NCBI GenBank assembly: GCA_914767715.1
Contig: OU612069.1
Span: 14,939,387 to 15,003,386 of the forward strand
Reading direction: 5' to 3'
From: Membranipora membranacea
Taxonomy: Eukaryota > Bryozoa > Gymnolaemata > Cheilostomatida > Membraniporidae
DNA: 64,000 bases
Made by a program: the position numbers and the translations under genes. How positions within the stretch are numbered: position 1 is the first letter of the stretch; each line of letters starts with the position of its first letter. Below the pieces are notes generated by a model. That model was not told the origin of the DNA and did no database searches. It was given only the letters and a program-made list of their open reading frames with translations. This document shows positions 34,701-45,249 of the stretch, piece after piece.

Positions 34701-37700
34701 TGATCGGCGGTTGACAAATTTAACCTGCGGCTTTCAGTGGAAGGATAGCAGCCAAACTAATTCAAACTTGCTGTAGGATTTTCATAGAACTGTAAGCAGG
34801 AGGAGAATGATGTGGGCCGGAGTGATACATGGTTTACTGTTAGAGCGCTGACACACACTGTAGTCTGAATTTTTTCTGTGTCTTTCTCATATATTTTGGA
34901 GGTAGTATATGCTTTTTCAATGATTTCTTGGCGGCTAATTTTTCGACCTTAATAAGGATTTAAAAATTGAGTTGAATTAAAGCAGTTGTACTGGGGGACA
35001 ATCTTATGCTGGCCATCGTTGCATATGACAGTCTTTGCTCAACTCATTCATGGCTCGACTTGAAAAGAGAAGTAAATGGCATTTGAGATCAGCCATCAAA
35101 GCTTTTTTGTCTGAGAAGTTGCAGATGTGGTGTTTGAGATTTCAATGAACTTGTCATGCATCGATTATTATTGTTTTATCACCAAGCTCTGAATAACTTT
35201 AATAAAATGGAATTGATAAAGTCATGCGCACTGAAGATATTCTTAATTGATCGGCTGCCTTTGGTGTGTCTATTTGTAAAGCTTACCGAAGTTCCCAGCT
35301 TAGTTCAAAGGCTGTCAGTATTGGATCCCTGCTACTTAGGCATATCAAACTCGGACTGGCAAGTGCTTTGTAAGCATTGATCCTCGACCTGTGAAATAAA
35401 GTCAAATAGTTTTAAGTGATCAAAAAGGGTTTAACATGACATCATTCTGCTACCAATAACCTCCATCTCTGGCATTACATCTGAGTAAATAACTAGAGTT
35501 GGTGATTTTCTAATGTAGCGCAAGTTGGTGTCACTTCCCACAATGCAATTTCCTTTGACTCATTTTGAGGTACAATGAGACAATAACTTCTAAATCTTTA
35601 TTTCTCTAAAGTTTCTGCTGATATAGGTGTACAGGACGTATGATGGTATAAATTGTACAAGCTGCAATGGTGAAACAAGAATATGGTCACAGTTTATTTC
35701 CTCAATTTAAGTGAATCAGGCTATGATTAACCATTTGGCGGTGACACTTTGACTTTAGATGAGGCCAAGAAACGTAACAATCTTATCAAAATTTTCATAT
35801 AACGAAAACAAAAGATTTGGCAGGCCATATAGAGGGTCACAAAAAGCTTATACCCTTTATAAGGATGCGATAAATTCTAGAAGCTTCCAAAAGGTGTGAG
35901 GCCATAAGTGTCCTCCTACAAAGTGCACCAAGCTGTCAAAAGCAAAAACAGGTTTTAATCAGCTGTTGGCAGTTACACTTTGATCAAGACCAAGAAGTGA
36001 CTAACCTAAACTAACTAACAGTGTACCATAGAAGTTTATGGCTGTAAAATATATCCTGAACTATATTTTACAGCAAGCTGCCAAAACTGCAACTGGCACT
36101 GATTAGTCATCGGCAGTGACACTTTGATCTAAGCCAAGAAGTAACAAACCTTGCTTTTTAGTAAAAACAGAAGATTGTGCTGGCCCTAAAGATGGTCGCA
36201 AGGTGCTCTAAAATTCTCCTACTGGGTGTTTGTTCTATCCTGGTAACTAGATTACATTACAGAGTAAGGATATATCCTAGCAAAACTGCAATGAAACAGC
36301 GAAACCACCATTGACACCTGCACCTGCACCAAGCTGCCAGAAACAGGTACTTATCCGGTTTTGGCAGTGACACTTCGATTATTGCTAAGTAAAAACAGAA
36401 GATACTGCCAGAAATAGAAACAGGTACTTATCAGCTATCCATGAGGTCAAGAAGTTACTAACCTTGAGTGACACAGTGTATCATCTGAGCTATATGCCAC
36501 ACAATGTTTACATGAGCACTGCACCGGATGAGGCTTAGGAATCATGTCCCCTCGTTCTAACAGTATCTTGATTATCTCATAGTTATCTTTGTGTGCTGCC
36601 AGCATTAGCGGAGTTATATCAGGTGTAAAAGAGTCAGAGTCAGCAACATGTCCGCCGATATCAGTGCCCTCATTCTATAATGACAAAGAGAGAAAAGGAA
36701 GTCATTGGAACATTCCCACAATGCAATTACATACTGGAATTTGCAGGATGATTGTATGAGAATTATGGAACAATTATTGGAATTTCCAGTATGATAAGGT
36801 GTTACGCTTGCTAATTTTCCTATAAGATTGCATTGTTGATACTGTGTAGCAAGTATATTTCTGAACATTGCAAATGTGATGAAATTTGTTATTTACCGAG
36901 CAACTATAACACCTTTTATTCAAGCAAATCATAAATACATTTATAGAACATAAACGAATTCCTGATGCGTCACTGCTGTCTAGAATTTTGCATGTTGTAA
37001 CAACCAAGAAATCCTTCACCCTCCACAAGCCCACAAGATGCTTCCAAATTATTAATATTCATTTGTAGATGCCCAGCTATACAGCGTTGAGATCAAATGG
37101 GTGACATATTCATGGACAATTACTGGACTGATTCTCGGACAAAACTAATCACATATTCAATCCATAGGGAAATGTAGCATTGTCATATCTACATTGAATA
37201 ATTAAAAATGTTTAAATTTAAATATGGAATATAGATACAATCAACATATTATATACTATCCTTGTTAGGCATCCCCAAACAAAAAAGTGGCTGGGACATG
37301 GCTAATAACATACAGCATTGTGCGTACTGAGTACTGAGTACCACTGCACGTACAGAGTACCACTGCACAACACATAGGTCTTTAGCCAGCAATCATGAGT
37401 CAACTATTGTTTCAAAGCTGCCAAATTACAACATTTTCATTTCTGGCCCTGGCAACTTGAATTCAGCCTATACCTCTAATCCTCAGAGCATTAAACATGG
37501 CCGGTCGTGTGGTGTGTTGGGTGTGTTTTTGTTGTCGCAGACAAATTCAAAACGCTCTGTCGTTGTAGTTGTGGTTAAATAAGATCAGATTTGGTCTGAT
37601 TTGCCTATATATGGATTCACTCCCCTTACCAAGCCGGTTTCAGATCAGCAGTAGAATCGGAGCAACCCAAAATGCAGGCACATTGTATTACGCTTGATCT

Positions 37701-40700
37701 ATTATCAAAGTGATTATGACAGAATCAGGTTTTTGAGTGAAAATAAGTTGAAACTGGGCCACAGGCTGAAATCCGAATCGGGGCAGTATCCTAAATCAGG
37801 CTGAGAATTATAAAATAAGTTATTACTTATGGGATCTCGGAATCATGAAGATTACCTGCTGGCTTAACTGTGAGGCTACAGATCTCTGTGTCCTATAAGG
37901 CCTCTCGCCTGTTACAGAGCCTCGTTTGGCCTCATCATCCGTCTGATACTTGAGTAAGAGTTCCACGGCCTCTACGCTCTCCTCATTTATAGCATGGAGC
38001 AGAGCATCATGTACCTGTCAAAGTAAAGCGTTACATCAGGTAGGGTATTATGACACCTTTCTATAGATGGTGGAAGGCTTTTACAAAATGTATTTGACCA
38101 CAGCCAGCCCTTAATGGCTATCGGGATGGCGATCGCAGCTGTAGGCAGTCAAACAACCTCCTATGGCTGCGATCGCTGTTCCGAACGCCATTAAGGTCTT
38201 TGCGAAATGCATCTGACAAGGGCTTGTCCGTTGAATATAAAGAGTATCTGAATGGATACATCTATAGAGAGGGGGAAAGATAACTGTATTGGTATACAAG
38301 TAAACAAAGCGAGGTGTAACATAAAAAATATATATCCATATAGAGAGATATGCAGTTGATGATAGACCAGTGGCAAGATGCTGATGGAGGTAAAACTACA
38401 TGCACTACAGACTTTATTTAAACAAATTACGATAGACAGACTTCTCAGTAATCCTACACAAATGTAACTACTGAGTTACTGAAACAGTACGCTTCCATTT
38501 AATAAGAGACAATGATGGCGGTCCCCTTTAATGGACCTGATTTCAAATTTATATTCAATGTTAGTAAAAGTCAACACACAGATAACTTGGTTGATATTAT
38601 TGCGGGTTGATGTTGGGCCTGTTTTTCAATTGTGAAATTAGTTTGTGTGACAAGTGGTAAATAAATGGTATATCCACTGCCAATACTGCAATTACTATCT
38701 TAATCAAGCTGTAGGTAAACTTATCTGTCATATTGCCCATACAAAAATACTATGCCCACAAGAATACTCCCAAACTTATCGCTCGAAATCATATTTTTAT
38801 TAATGTTGCGGATAAATAGATTCTGTTATCATATTTATATAGCCATAGATAGTTAAAAATAAGTTGATATGTTATTATAGAAACATACTTTTGTTATTTA
38901 TTTTTAATAAAAAGATTATATTCATATTGAGCGAGAAGACAGGCAGACAAAAGATACATTATATATAAGTTGCGGATGAGTTTCTCACAACAACAGCTCC
39001 TGTGCTACATCAGTATAAAGTCCTAGTAATTTTGTCTATGGCGCACCATCTAAAATCACCCACCTATAGGTTTCTCACAGCATGTCATGACTATAAACAA
39101 GCTACAGTTTCATTTATAGATGATTATAGTGATTTGTAACGAATAGATTACATTGCTATGAAATACATAAAACTGTGACATGATAATAGACATATAGTCC
39201 CCCTTATATCACCTGTATATAACCATCATTAAAGAAAATCGCCGAGTTCTGTTTTTTTTTGTGATGGCTTTGTGTTGACCCTCTCGTGGCATTTCTAGCC
39301 ACATTTTGCATAGGCTGCCAACGGACTAATAGGCATAGACATAGATAAATGGATATTTTAATAGACGGTTCATAAATATATTACGTCGACATGATAATAG
39401 ACATATACGCATAAACATAGATATATACATTACCTCGACATGATACTGTAGTAGGACTTCCATCATCTCTATATTCTCATACTCGATGGCGATGAGTAAC
39501 GCTGACCTCCCTAGAGGATCGCGACAATTAATGTTAATTGATTTATCCTCCTACAAAAACAAAAACAAACTTTTTCACTGCACTTTTATATTCTTGGCTA
39601 GGTTCGTCACTATCGATTCTGGGAACTCTGGCGTATTTTTACTCTAGCTTGGGCTTCCAATGTCAATCACTGATGGCAAGAGGCGATAGGTTCCCTTCCT
39701 AGTCTAGCTTACTGGGAACTCAGCCTTTTATTATTCATGAGTTATGGCAAACTTAATATATTGATACAAGAGACAGAATGTTGATTAGGTCATGTTGAGT
39801 ATATTTTTTATTTATTGGGGTTGGAGCCAAATATACAAATATTAATTCGCATTTCAGTGTCACAAGTGAACTGAACATGCACCTCTTTGGCCCTCCATCA
39901 ATATCAATCCAATCCCATAATGCATCTTCCGTTACCTTTGTCCATGATGATGTTTGCAATCACCACAAAGTTTCATCAAGATTGAGTAAAATTACTGGCG
40001 TCCCAGAAATTACTTGGCGGGATTAACCTAATAATTGGCTTGATATTTTTACATCTGTTGTAGTAAGCCTACCTCAGCCATTTCCATTATGGCCTTCATG
40101 GTCGCCATATCACCTCTCTCTACAGCTATGAGGAGTTGTTTCTCCTTTAGCCCTAGTGTCTGCTCAGTTCTAATCGATAGTTTGTGCATCGGCTGGAACG
40201 TTCCGTCCCTCTCAACGTCACAGAAATCTCCAACATCGCTACCAGTCCCGCTCTAAAATTGAAACACAAGTAAAGCTTGGTTTCCTTCAGCCAATAGAAT
40301 ATCAACAAGTTAATTTTAATTTACTTTAATTATAATCTTAGAAAACCTCAACAAATAAAAAAATCAAAGGAAATCAAGTCTTAGCACATTGTAGTATCAA
40401 GAGCATGAGAGGAGACTTTGCCCTAGGATTCACTATCACTGTGTTGGGCTGTGATTTGCAAAGATTTTTTCGGCTCAGGCTTGCACACAATAAGTTTTAA
40501 CAACCATGCAAATACATTCGTGGTGTGATCAGGCTTCAAATTTTAGATAACAATCATAGATAGAACATGATAAAGATATCAAATAATGCAATCTTTTTAG
40601 CACTCTGATCAGAATCTAGTGTATTAAACTATTTTAAAAACTTGCACACTCTGGTGAATCTCAAGCTAATGATCCATTGTGGGATATTTTTCATCTTGCC

Positions 40701-43700
40701 TTTCACCTTGAGTGATGCGAGGAACCAACGCAATTAATAATGAGGGTTATCTGGGACTATTATTAGATCCAGTTTGGTCCAGTTTGCCTGCATTCAGAGT
40801 CGCTCCCCTTCACTGATAGGCCACGGCTTAACAATGGAGGGGGAGCAACTGGAATGCAGGCAAACTGGATCAAACTTGATCTGGAGACAAATAGACATAG
40901 CTGGGTGTGACAGTTCCAGGCTTAGATGTTTACAGTAATTTTGCCAGCATTCTAAAGAATGTTTGAAATTGTATCCATCGCTTTGTCACTTTTGTCACTA
41001 GGTGTGATGATATGAATCAAATGCACCTGACACAACCTTACCTCTCACATGCCCAACAAATGGTGAGAAATTCTCTCATTGTAATCTCTCCATCCATTAA
41101 ATGAACTGATAGCAAATATTGGAAATTTACTTGATATGTCTCACTTTCCCACAATGCCCACAATTGTCGGCTCCCAACAATGAGCTTAAAAACTAAGTCT
41201 GCCCACCCTTCACTTGAAATCTTACCTTATCTCGTATTCCTTTCAGAAAATAGAAGAGGCTTTGAGGCGAACTGATAAACATTATCTAAATCACAAACTG
41301 AAAACTCCAAAATGACGCTGATTCAAGAAAAAAGTTCGCAACTGCACAACTGATACCTGAAATTGCCTGTTTCTTCAAACACTACACAGCAATTTTTCAT
41401 CATTTCAATATGTCCTTGTAAAAGCTAAATCTTTTCAGTAAGACTCAAGAGAGATCTTTTTGCCTTGTCAAGAGTAAATACTGGAGAATGAACTTGTGTT
41501 GAAACTATAGTAACACATGAATAATGGATGGGATTTGTCTTTTAGAACAAAAAAACACCAATATTTGTGATGAATATTTCCGTGTAAAAAAAGATAAAGA
41601 ATGAAGTCAGAATGATTTTTAAAGTGAACATTATTTACATTGTGAGGTTATAAAATTATCATGAATGGCATTGAAGGTTATCGCATGGGAATACTGCTCA
41701 AAATGCCACTTGCAAAGAGTGACGAGAATAGGATAAACGACAAGACAAAACACCTTTTTTGAATTTTATACGCGATTTTGCAACTAATGCAGCTCTGCCG
41801 CATCTTTATTTGTCCTACTTATCTGCCGTACTTTTCATGCTATCATTCTATTGCAGGATGGATACTATAGAATATGGCAATAAACAAACCTCAAACTTCA
41901 AACTAAATAGAACAGAGAGAAATAGACCAAGTTTGGTCCATTTGCCTGCATTCTTAGTTCCTCCCGATACACTGGTCATACCTCCGCCTGCGACGTGACC
42001 AGTGAAAGAGAGCAACTAGAATGCAGGCAAGTGGAATAAACTTGATCTAGATAGAATAGAAAATATTACCTGCGAACTCACCAATGCAAAACCAACGGTT
42101 AGACTCTGGGTGACTCTCCCCATCAAGAAGTCTGTGACTCTGAAAGTCATCTTTTGACTTGTACAACTTATGTGATGCTGCCAATTTTTTTCAAGAAATG
42201 GCAGCAGTCCAGAGCGACATACAAGATACTTGTCTATCCTTCCATACCTCAGGGGACACTTCGGGTTGATTAAATGTGGAATTGAGTCCCAAGATGTTTT
42301 TAATTCCCTCAATTATGCGGTGTGTTTTTTTTAGTAGTTCATTCAGTGCCTTGGCAGAATAGATATCTATGCGATTGCGCAGGGAGGGTATAGAGCTTCG
42401 CCTTTATTTGGTTTTTTCCATCTTCTTGAAAATAGGTCGCTTCGATGTTACACTAAATTCCCTCACTATTTCTCGATTAGGCCATATAATACATAAGACT
42501 CAGATTATCTGTTCAACATGAACAGTGGCCGATAACAAACCTAGACTGCAGTATGGCAGACTTGGTGAGCTACCAATTTCCTCACCTACCTGGAGCAAAA
42601 ATTAACATCAAATCGAAGTATTTTATTATTCTAATTTACTCAAAATTTTAATCCCTATTTTTTCAAAGAGGAAAAATTTACACTAATCACGAGGGACTTG
42701 TTATCGATGGAGTTTGACGATAACTCTGCATAATAAATGATTTTCTGACTGTTGGGTTTAGCACAATGAAATTTTAAGGTGAAGCAGGGACACTATATTC
42801 ATTTTCAAACGTAGCCTGGACTGATGGTAGTAGCATCCAATTACCAACAACTTTCCAGCAACGTCGTTGATAATGACATACTACAAGCACAGACCCATTT
42901 AATTACTTGAATTGAGACCTATGGGGACAATGGGGAAACAATTCAACATTCTGTTTGACAGAGTTGGTCTAAATTTGTTTGCAAGTACCACATTGAACCC
43001 AGCTAACTCTGGTATTTTGTTTCTGTCTTTTAAAAATAATAAAGTAAACTGTTTCTTTATGAGCGCAAAATTCATAAGCGTGAAGCTGGTAATTTCCTGC
43101 TAGACTAGAATTGGTTTTCTAATGGAATCTAGTATTTCACACTGGATTGGATGCCTTCAAGAAATGCCTCGCAATTTTTGTCTATGCTGTTTTGTTTTCT
43201 GGTGTAAAAATATCACTCATATACTTGGTTATACTCAGGTTTTCCATGACCAGGAGTAAATCACTATGGTTCCATGGATCGATTATGTAAGGATTTCGGT
43301 AGTAATCGCCCCATGGAAATGGCATTAAAGTCAAATTCCGATTGTGATGAATGACTTTTTGGACGCGAATATCCAAACCGTGTTTATTCGGCCCATTTTC
43401 TAATTGGCATCGTGGCTGAATGGTTAGCGGCGGTGCACACAATGCCTTCAAAGGGATTTAACGCGGGAGGCCCGGGGTTCAAATCTCGGCCGTGGCATAT
43501 TCTTTTCATGTTTTTCCCATCATGGGAATGGTTAGAATCCACTGGATTCTAACCATTCGAAATTGGAGTGAACCACAAAATCGACCCATGGAACCATAGT
43601 GAATGTTAGTTACAGCTACAGCTAGTTGGTTAATGACTTAATGTTAGCTAGCACTAAGTATTGGCTAGCTGAGGTGTGAGTCCATATGAATTGAAGCGGG

Positions 43701-45246
43701 CAAGTAAATATTAGCTAGAGTTAAGCTTAGCTTGTCAGTGAATGAGTTAATGTTGGCTAGCACTACACTTTGGTTAGCTTAGCGAGCGAATATTAGTTAG
43801 CCTTTGGTTTAACTGTTTCAAGCATGCATGAAATAGCAACAGATACATTTTTCAATCACTCCTTCATCAAAATAAAAACTACCACATATTTTTCTGCCCT
43901 CATTTCAAAAGGGTAACATTCTATGAGTTAACTAGCTTTAGTCAGGTTACATCCCCCTACGGCTTTGCAATGTATTTCTGCTATTATCCAACCTTGCAAA
44001 GAGGAAAATTTAACACTGGTCACAACACAAGGGACTTGTTTTCGAGGGTTTGAAGATAACTCTGCATAGTTAATGATTTTCTAACTGTCTTTTGTACCTA
44101 TATTTATTTTTGTTATATACCTCGGTGGTTTTAGTGCCCAAATATTGCCCGGGCTGATGGTAGTCACATTTCTTTATCAGCAATATCCCAGCCATGTGGT
44201 TGGTAATGATTCTAATACCACCAACCAATTTTATCACTTCAACTAAGACCTAGGGATCGCTTCTCGGCCTATTGACTAAGATAAAAGTGTCACTGCCAAT
44301 GGCCGATTAGTGCCAGTTCAGTTTTGGCGGCTTGCTGCACACTTATGATTAGGAGGTCCTCTATGGCCTCACCTCTAGGATGCATTCTAGTTTTCTAGAA
44401 TGTAACACATTCTCAGTATGAGGATTAGGGCACCTTGCGTCCCTCTTTAGGGGCAGCCAATCTTCTGTTTCTTAGCAAACAGCAAGACCTAGGGATTGAA
44501 TGGGAAGAAATTCTATTGTCAACAGAGTTGGTCTCAATATTGTTTTTTCAAGTACCACGATGAACCCAGCTAGCGCTGCGCCTTGTTTGCTTCTTTAAAA
44601 AATAGTAAAATAATCTGTTTCTTTATGAGTGCAAAATTCATAATCATGAAGCTGAGGTAATTTCCTGCCAGACTAGAATTGGATTTCTATTGGAATCTAG
44701 TAACTCACACTGAGCTGGATGTTTTCAAGAAGGCCTTGCAATATTTTTCAGTGCTGTTTTGTTTTTCTGATGTTACAATTCATTCATATTATAACTGATG
44801 TATTCCATGAGTTTCAAAGCCTTACAACAATGATGGTAAATAGGTAAATATCAGCTAGAACTTGGCTTGGCTGGTCAGTGAGTGACTTAATGTTAGCTAA
44901 GACTAAGTAATGGTTAACTAATCAAGAAAATGTTAGCTAGTCTTTGGTTTAGCTGTTTCAAGCATGCACGAAATGGCGATCTTTCTCTCTAAGAATTCTC
45001 ATGGGTAGCTTTTGTGATTACTGTAATTCAATTTTTATGGATACTAAGCTATACTGTTTGCAATCAATACTTGAACAAAAACTACCACATGTTAAGTCCC
45101 CCCCTCCCTTCCCCTTTGCAATGTATTTCCGTAAAGAATAAAATATTAAGCTGCAAACTGACCTTGAATGAAGAGACATGACTGTTAGACGCTCCGCTTC
45201 CTCGCCTCTCCATCTGCCGTTTGTACTCCTTATACACTTTGTCCAT
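25753..45246 (-). CDS. TRPC-type (TRP canonical / TRP-gamma-like) cation channel
   Basis: Seventeen minus-strand exons, all phases consistent, 3036 nt including stop (1011 residues): 45246-45163, 41285-41226, 40252-40073, 39550-39434, 38014-37856, 36674-36463, 35388-35287, 34536-34320, 33950-33716, 33032-32904, 31810-31671, 30473-30293, 30020-29842, 29324-29139, 28204-28010, 27122-27008, 26297-25753. Order: N-terminal ankyrin region (about 85-250; [29 protein letters not shown]), the TRPC signature ([34 protein letters not shown]), S1-S4, S5 ([20 protein letters not shown]), pore ([12 protein letters not shown]), S6 ([19 protein letters not shown]), TRP helix ([17 protein letters not shown]) and a CIRB-like helix (NLIKRYIM ... 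[12 protein letters not shown]). A plasma-membrane Ca2+/Na+ channel gated downstream of phospholipase C in known relatives. The exon 13 donor (TTA, then GTCAAA) is weak; exon 14 start at 29324 was chosen because it keeps phase. Confidence 0.95.
27693..27919. mobile_element. MITE, AGCCTGGGATTCAG ends
   Basis: Left end AGCCTGGGATTCAGGACAAC, right end GTTGTTGGACTGAATCCCAT: inverted repeats with GGATTCAG/CTGAATCC cores. It lies in the TRPC intron between exons 15 and 16. A related copy occupies 63205-63415 in the receptor gene, with shared internal words (GTTATCTACTCA, GTATCACT, GGTTTTGGTT). Confidence 0.7.
28343..28553. mobile_element. MITE, 211 bp, in TRPC intron 14
   Basis: Arms TAGCCAATGTGATGGCTCTG and CAGAGCCAACACATTGGCA are inverted copies, and a second inverted pair follows inside (GGTGGGAGAGAGCCAATG / CATTGGCTCTCTTTCCCATCC). 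Same family as 24871-24940, 25307-25375 and 62905-62990. Confidence 0.8.
31830..32085 (-). mobile_element. tRNA-derived SINE (second family) in TRPC intron 10
   Basis: On the minus strand a tRNA-like head (A box GTGGCTCAGTTGGTTAGAGC, B box GGTTCGAATCCC) is followed by a GC-richer body and ends in three tandem units of about TTTAATCAACC, a typical SINE tail. The tail lies directly upstream of the exon 11 acceptor, so it borders the pyrimidine tract used for splicing. Confidence 0.8.
32745..32885 (-). repeat. dispersed repeat family B, copy 2
   Basis: Reverse complement of the repeat at 16205-16345, located in the TRPC intron between exons 10 and 11, just before exon 10. Confidence 0.65.
33211..33318 (+). 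repeat. tandem duplication, 2 x 54 bp
   Basis: Two adjacent 54-bp units (33211-33264, 33265-33318), each AATGAAGTCACGTTGC ... AAATATAAAATGACCAT, with only about three differences. A recent local duplication in TRPC intron 9. Confidence 0.9.
34665..34740. repeat. partial copy of the TTTGCCTGCATT MITE family
   Basis: Carries one arm only (AGACCAAGTTTGCCTGCATT plus a CCCCCTTACTGA block); complete copies are at 37582-37700, 40764-40882 and 41924-42048. Confidence 0.6.
35739..36450 (-). mobile_element. array of U2-snRNA-like SINEs, minus orientation
   Basis: At least four head-to-tail copies in TRPC intron 6. The minus-strand heads (ending near 35776, 36000, 36144 and 36390 on the plus strand) read like CACTTCTTGGTCTTGATCAA and GTGTAACTGCC, matching the U2 5' region (CTTCTCGGCCTTTTGGCTAAGATCAAG). 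The bodies match the isolated copy at 44256-44483, including the tail words GCACCTTGCG ... TCTTTAGGG and AATCTTCTGTTTTTA. The best full copy is about 35800-36003. The array ends beside the exon 6 donor. Confidence 0.75.
37582..37700. mobile_element. MITE, TTTGCCTGCATT family, TRPC intron 5
   Basis: Inverted ends AGATCAGATTTGGTCTG / ...GCTTGATCT with inner pair GATTTGCC / GCAGGC and CTCCCC / GGAGCAAC-type blocks. 119 bp. Confidence 0.65.
38079..38226. repeat. inverted-repeat element, TRPC intron 4
   Basis: Palindromic arms about 38079-38135 and 38165-38226: TTAATGGC ... GCGATCGCAG mirrored by CTGCGATCGC ... GCCATTAA, with outer TTTTACAAAATGTATTTGA / TTTGCGAAATGCATCTGA similarity. No coding. 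Confidence 0.7.
40764..40882. mobile_element. MITE, TTTGCCTGCATT family, best-preserved copy
   Basis: 119 bp with inverted ends AGATCCAGTTTGGTCCAG / CTGGATCAAACTTGATCT; next to them TTTGCCTGCATTC and GAATGCAGGCAAAC. Located in TRPC intron 2. Other copies: 37582-37700, 41924-42048, 63648-63765; partial: 34665-34740 and 57757-57880. Confidence 0.85.
41924..42048. mobile_element. MITE, TTTGCCTGCATT family, TRPC intron 1
   Basis: 125 bp with ends AGACCAAGTTTGGTCC / GGAATAAACTTGATCT and the TTTGCCTGCATTC / GAATGCAGGCAAG pair; centre CACTGGTCATAC ... GTGACCAGTG is itself palindromic. Confidence 0.8.
43262..43601. mobile_element. 340-bp MITE carrying a tRNA-like insert
   Basis: Terminal inverted repeats CACTATGGTTCCATGG / CCATGGAACCATAGTG (16 of 16), continuing with weaker match (ATCGATT / AATCGAC). 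Possible 3-bp duplication AAT on both sides. Absent from the equivalent point of copy B, which shows it inserted after the local duplication. The centre carries a tRNA-like sequence (43406-43497) followed by a hairpin GGTTAGAATCCA / TGGATTCTAACC. Confidence 0.8.
43406..43497 (+). pseudogene. tRNA-like sequence (Leu/Ser-type length), not functional
   Basis: Has an A-box-like GTGGCTGAATGGTTAGCGG and a B-box-like GGGGTTCAAATCT, the spacing of a long-variable-arm tRNA, and an acceptor GGCATCG/CCGTGGC with two mismatches. The anticodon loop lacks the conserved T33. It is embedded in a MITE, so it is a captured or decayed tRNA-derived piece. Confidence 0.55.
43985..45100. repeat. segmental duplication, copy B (TRPC intron 1)
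   Basis: Tandem partner of copy A, in the same orientation, immediately next to it. Contains the U2-like SINE at 44256-44483, absent from copy A. Non-coding. Confidence 0.85.
44256..44483 (+). mobile_element. U2-snRNA-like SINE with clear target duplication
   Basis: Starts ATCGCTTCTCGGCCTATTGA then CTAAGATAAAAGTG, close to the first 35 bases of U2 snRNA (ATCGCTTCTCGGCCTTTTGG, CTAAGATCAAGTG). After that the sequence departs from U2: no branch-site-recognition GUAGUA or Sm site is seen, so it is not a U2 gene. The body ends ...TCTTCTGTTTCTTAGCAAACAGC. The 13-bp duplication AAGACCTAGGGAT flanks it (44245-44257 and 44484-44496), and copy A (near 42912) has the empty site. Confidence 0.85.
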
Positions 45247-45249
45247 CGC

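Larger units (their letters stand above)
42655..43910. repeat. segmental duplication, copy A (TRPC intron 1)
   Basis: Collinear with copy B at 43985-45100. Shared blocks in order: GAGGGACTTGTTATCGATGG / AAGGGACTTGTTTTCGAGGG; AACAGAGTTGGTCT (with CAG or GAC before it) and AAGTACCAC; ATTCATAA ... GTGAAGCTG with AATTTCCTGC; TGGATG near TTCAAGAA; TTAGCTAGCACTAAGTA; TTTCAAGCATGCATGAAAT; AAAAACTACCACAT. Copy A carries the 340-bp MITE and lacks the U2 SINE. Non-coding. Confidence 0.85.

Noticed and set aside
42016-42312. Minus-strand frame of 98 codons inside TRPC intron 1
   Set aside because: Its 3' part overlaps a MITE and it would break the phase-0 join of exons 1 and 2, which already gives a good protein; no family resemblance.
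44256-44483. Functional U2 snRNA gene
   Set aside because: Only about the first 35 bases resemble U2; the conserved branch-site-pairing region and Sm site are missing, and target duplications show retroposition.
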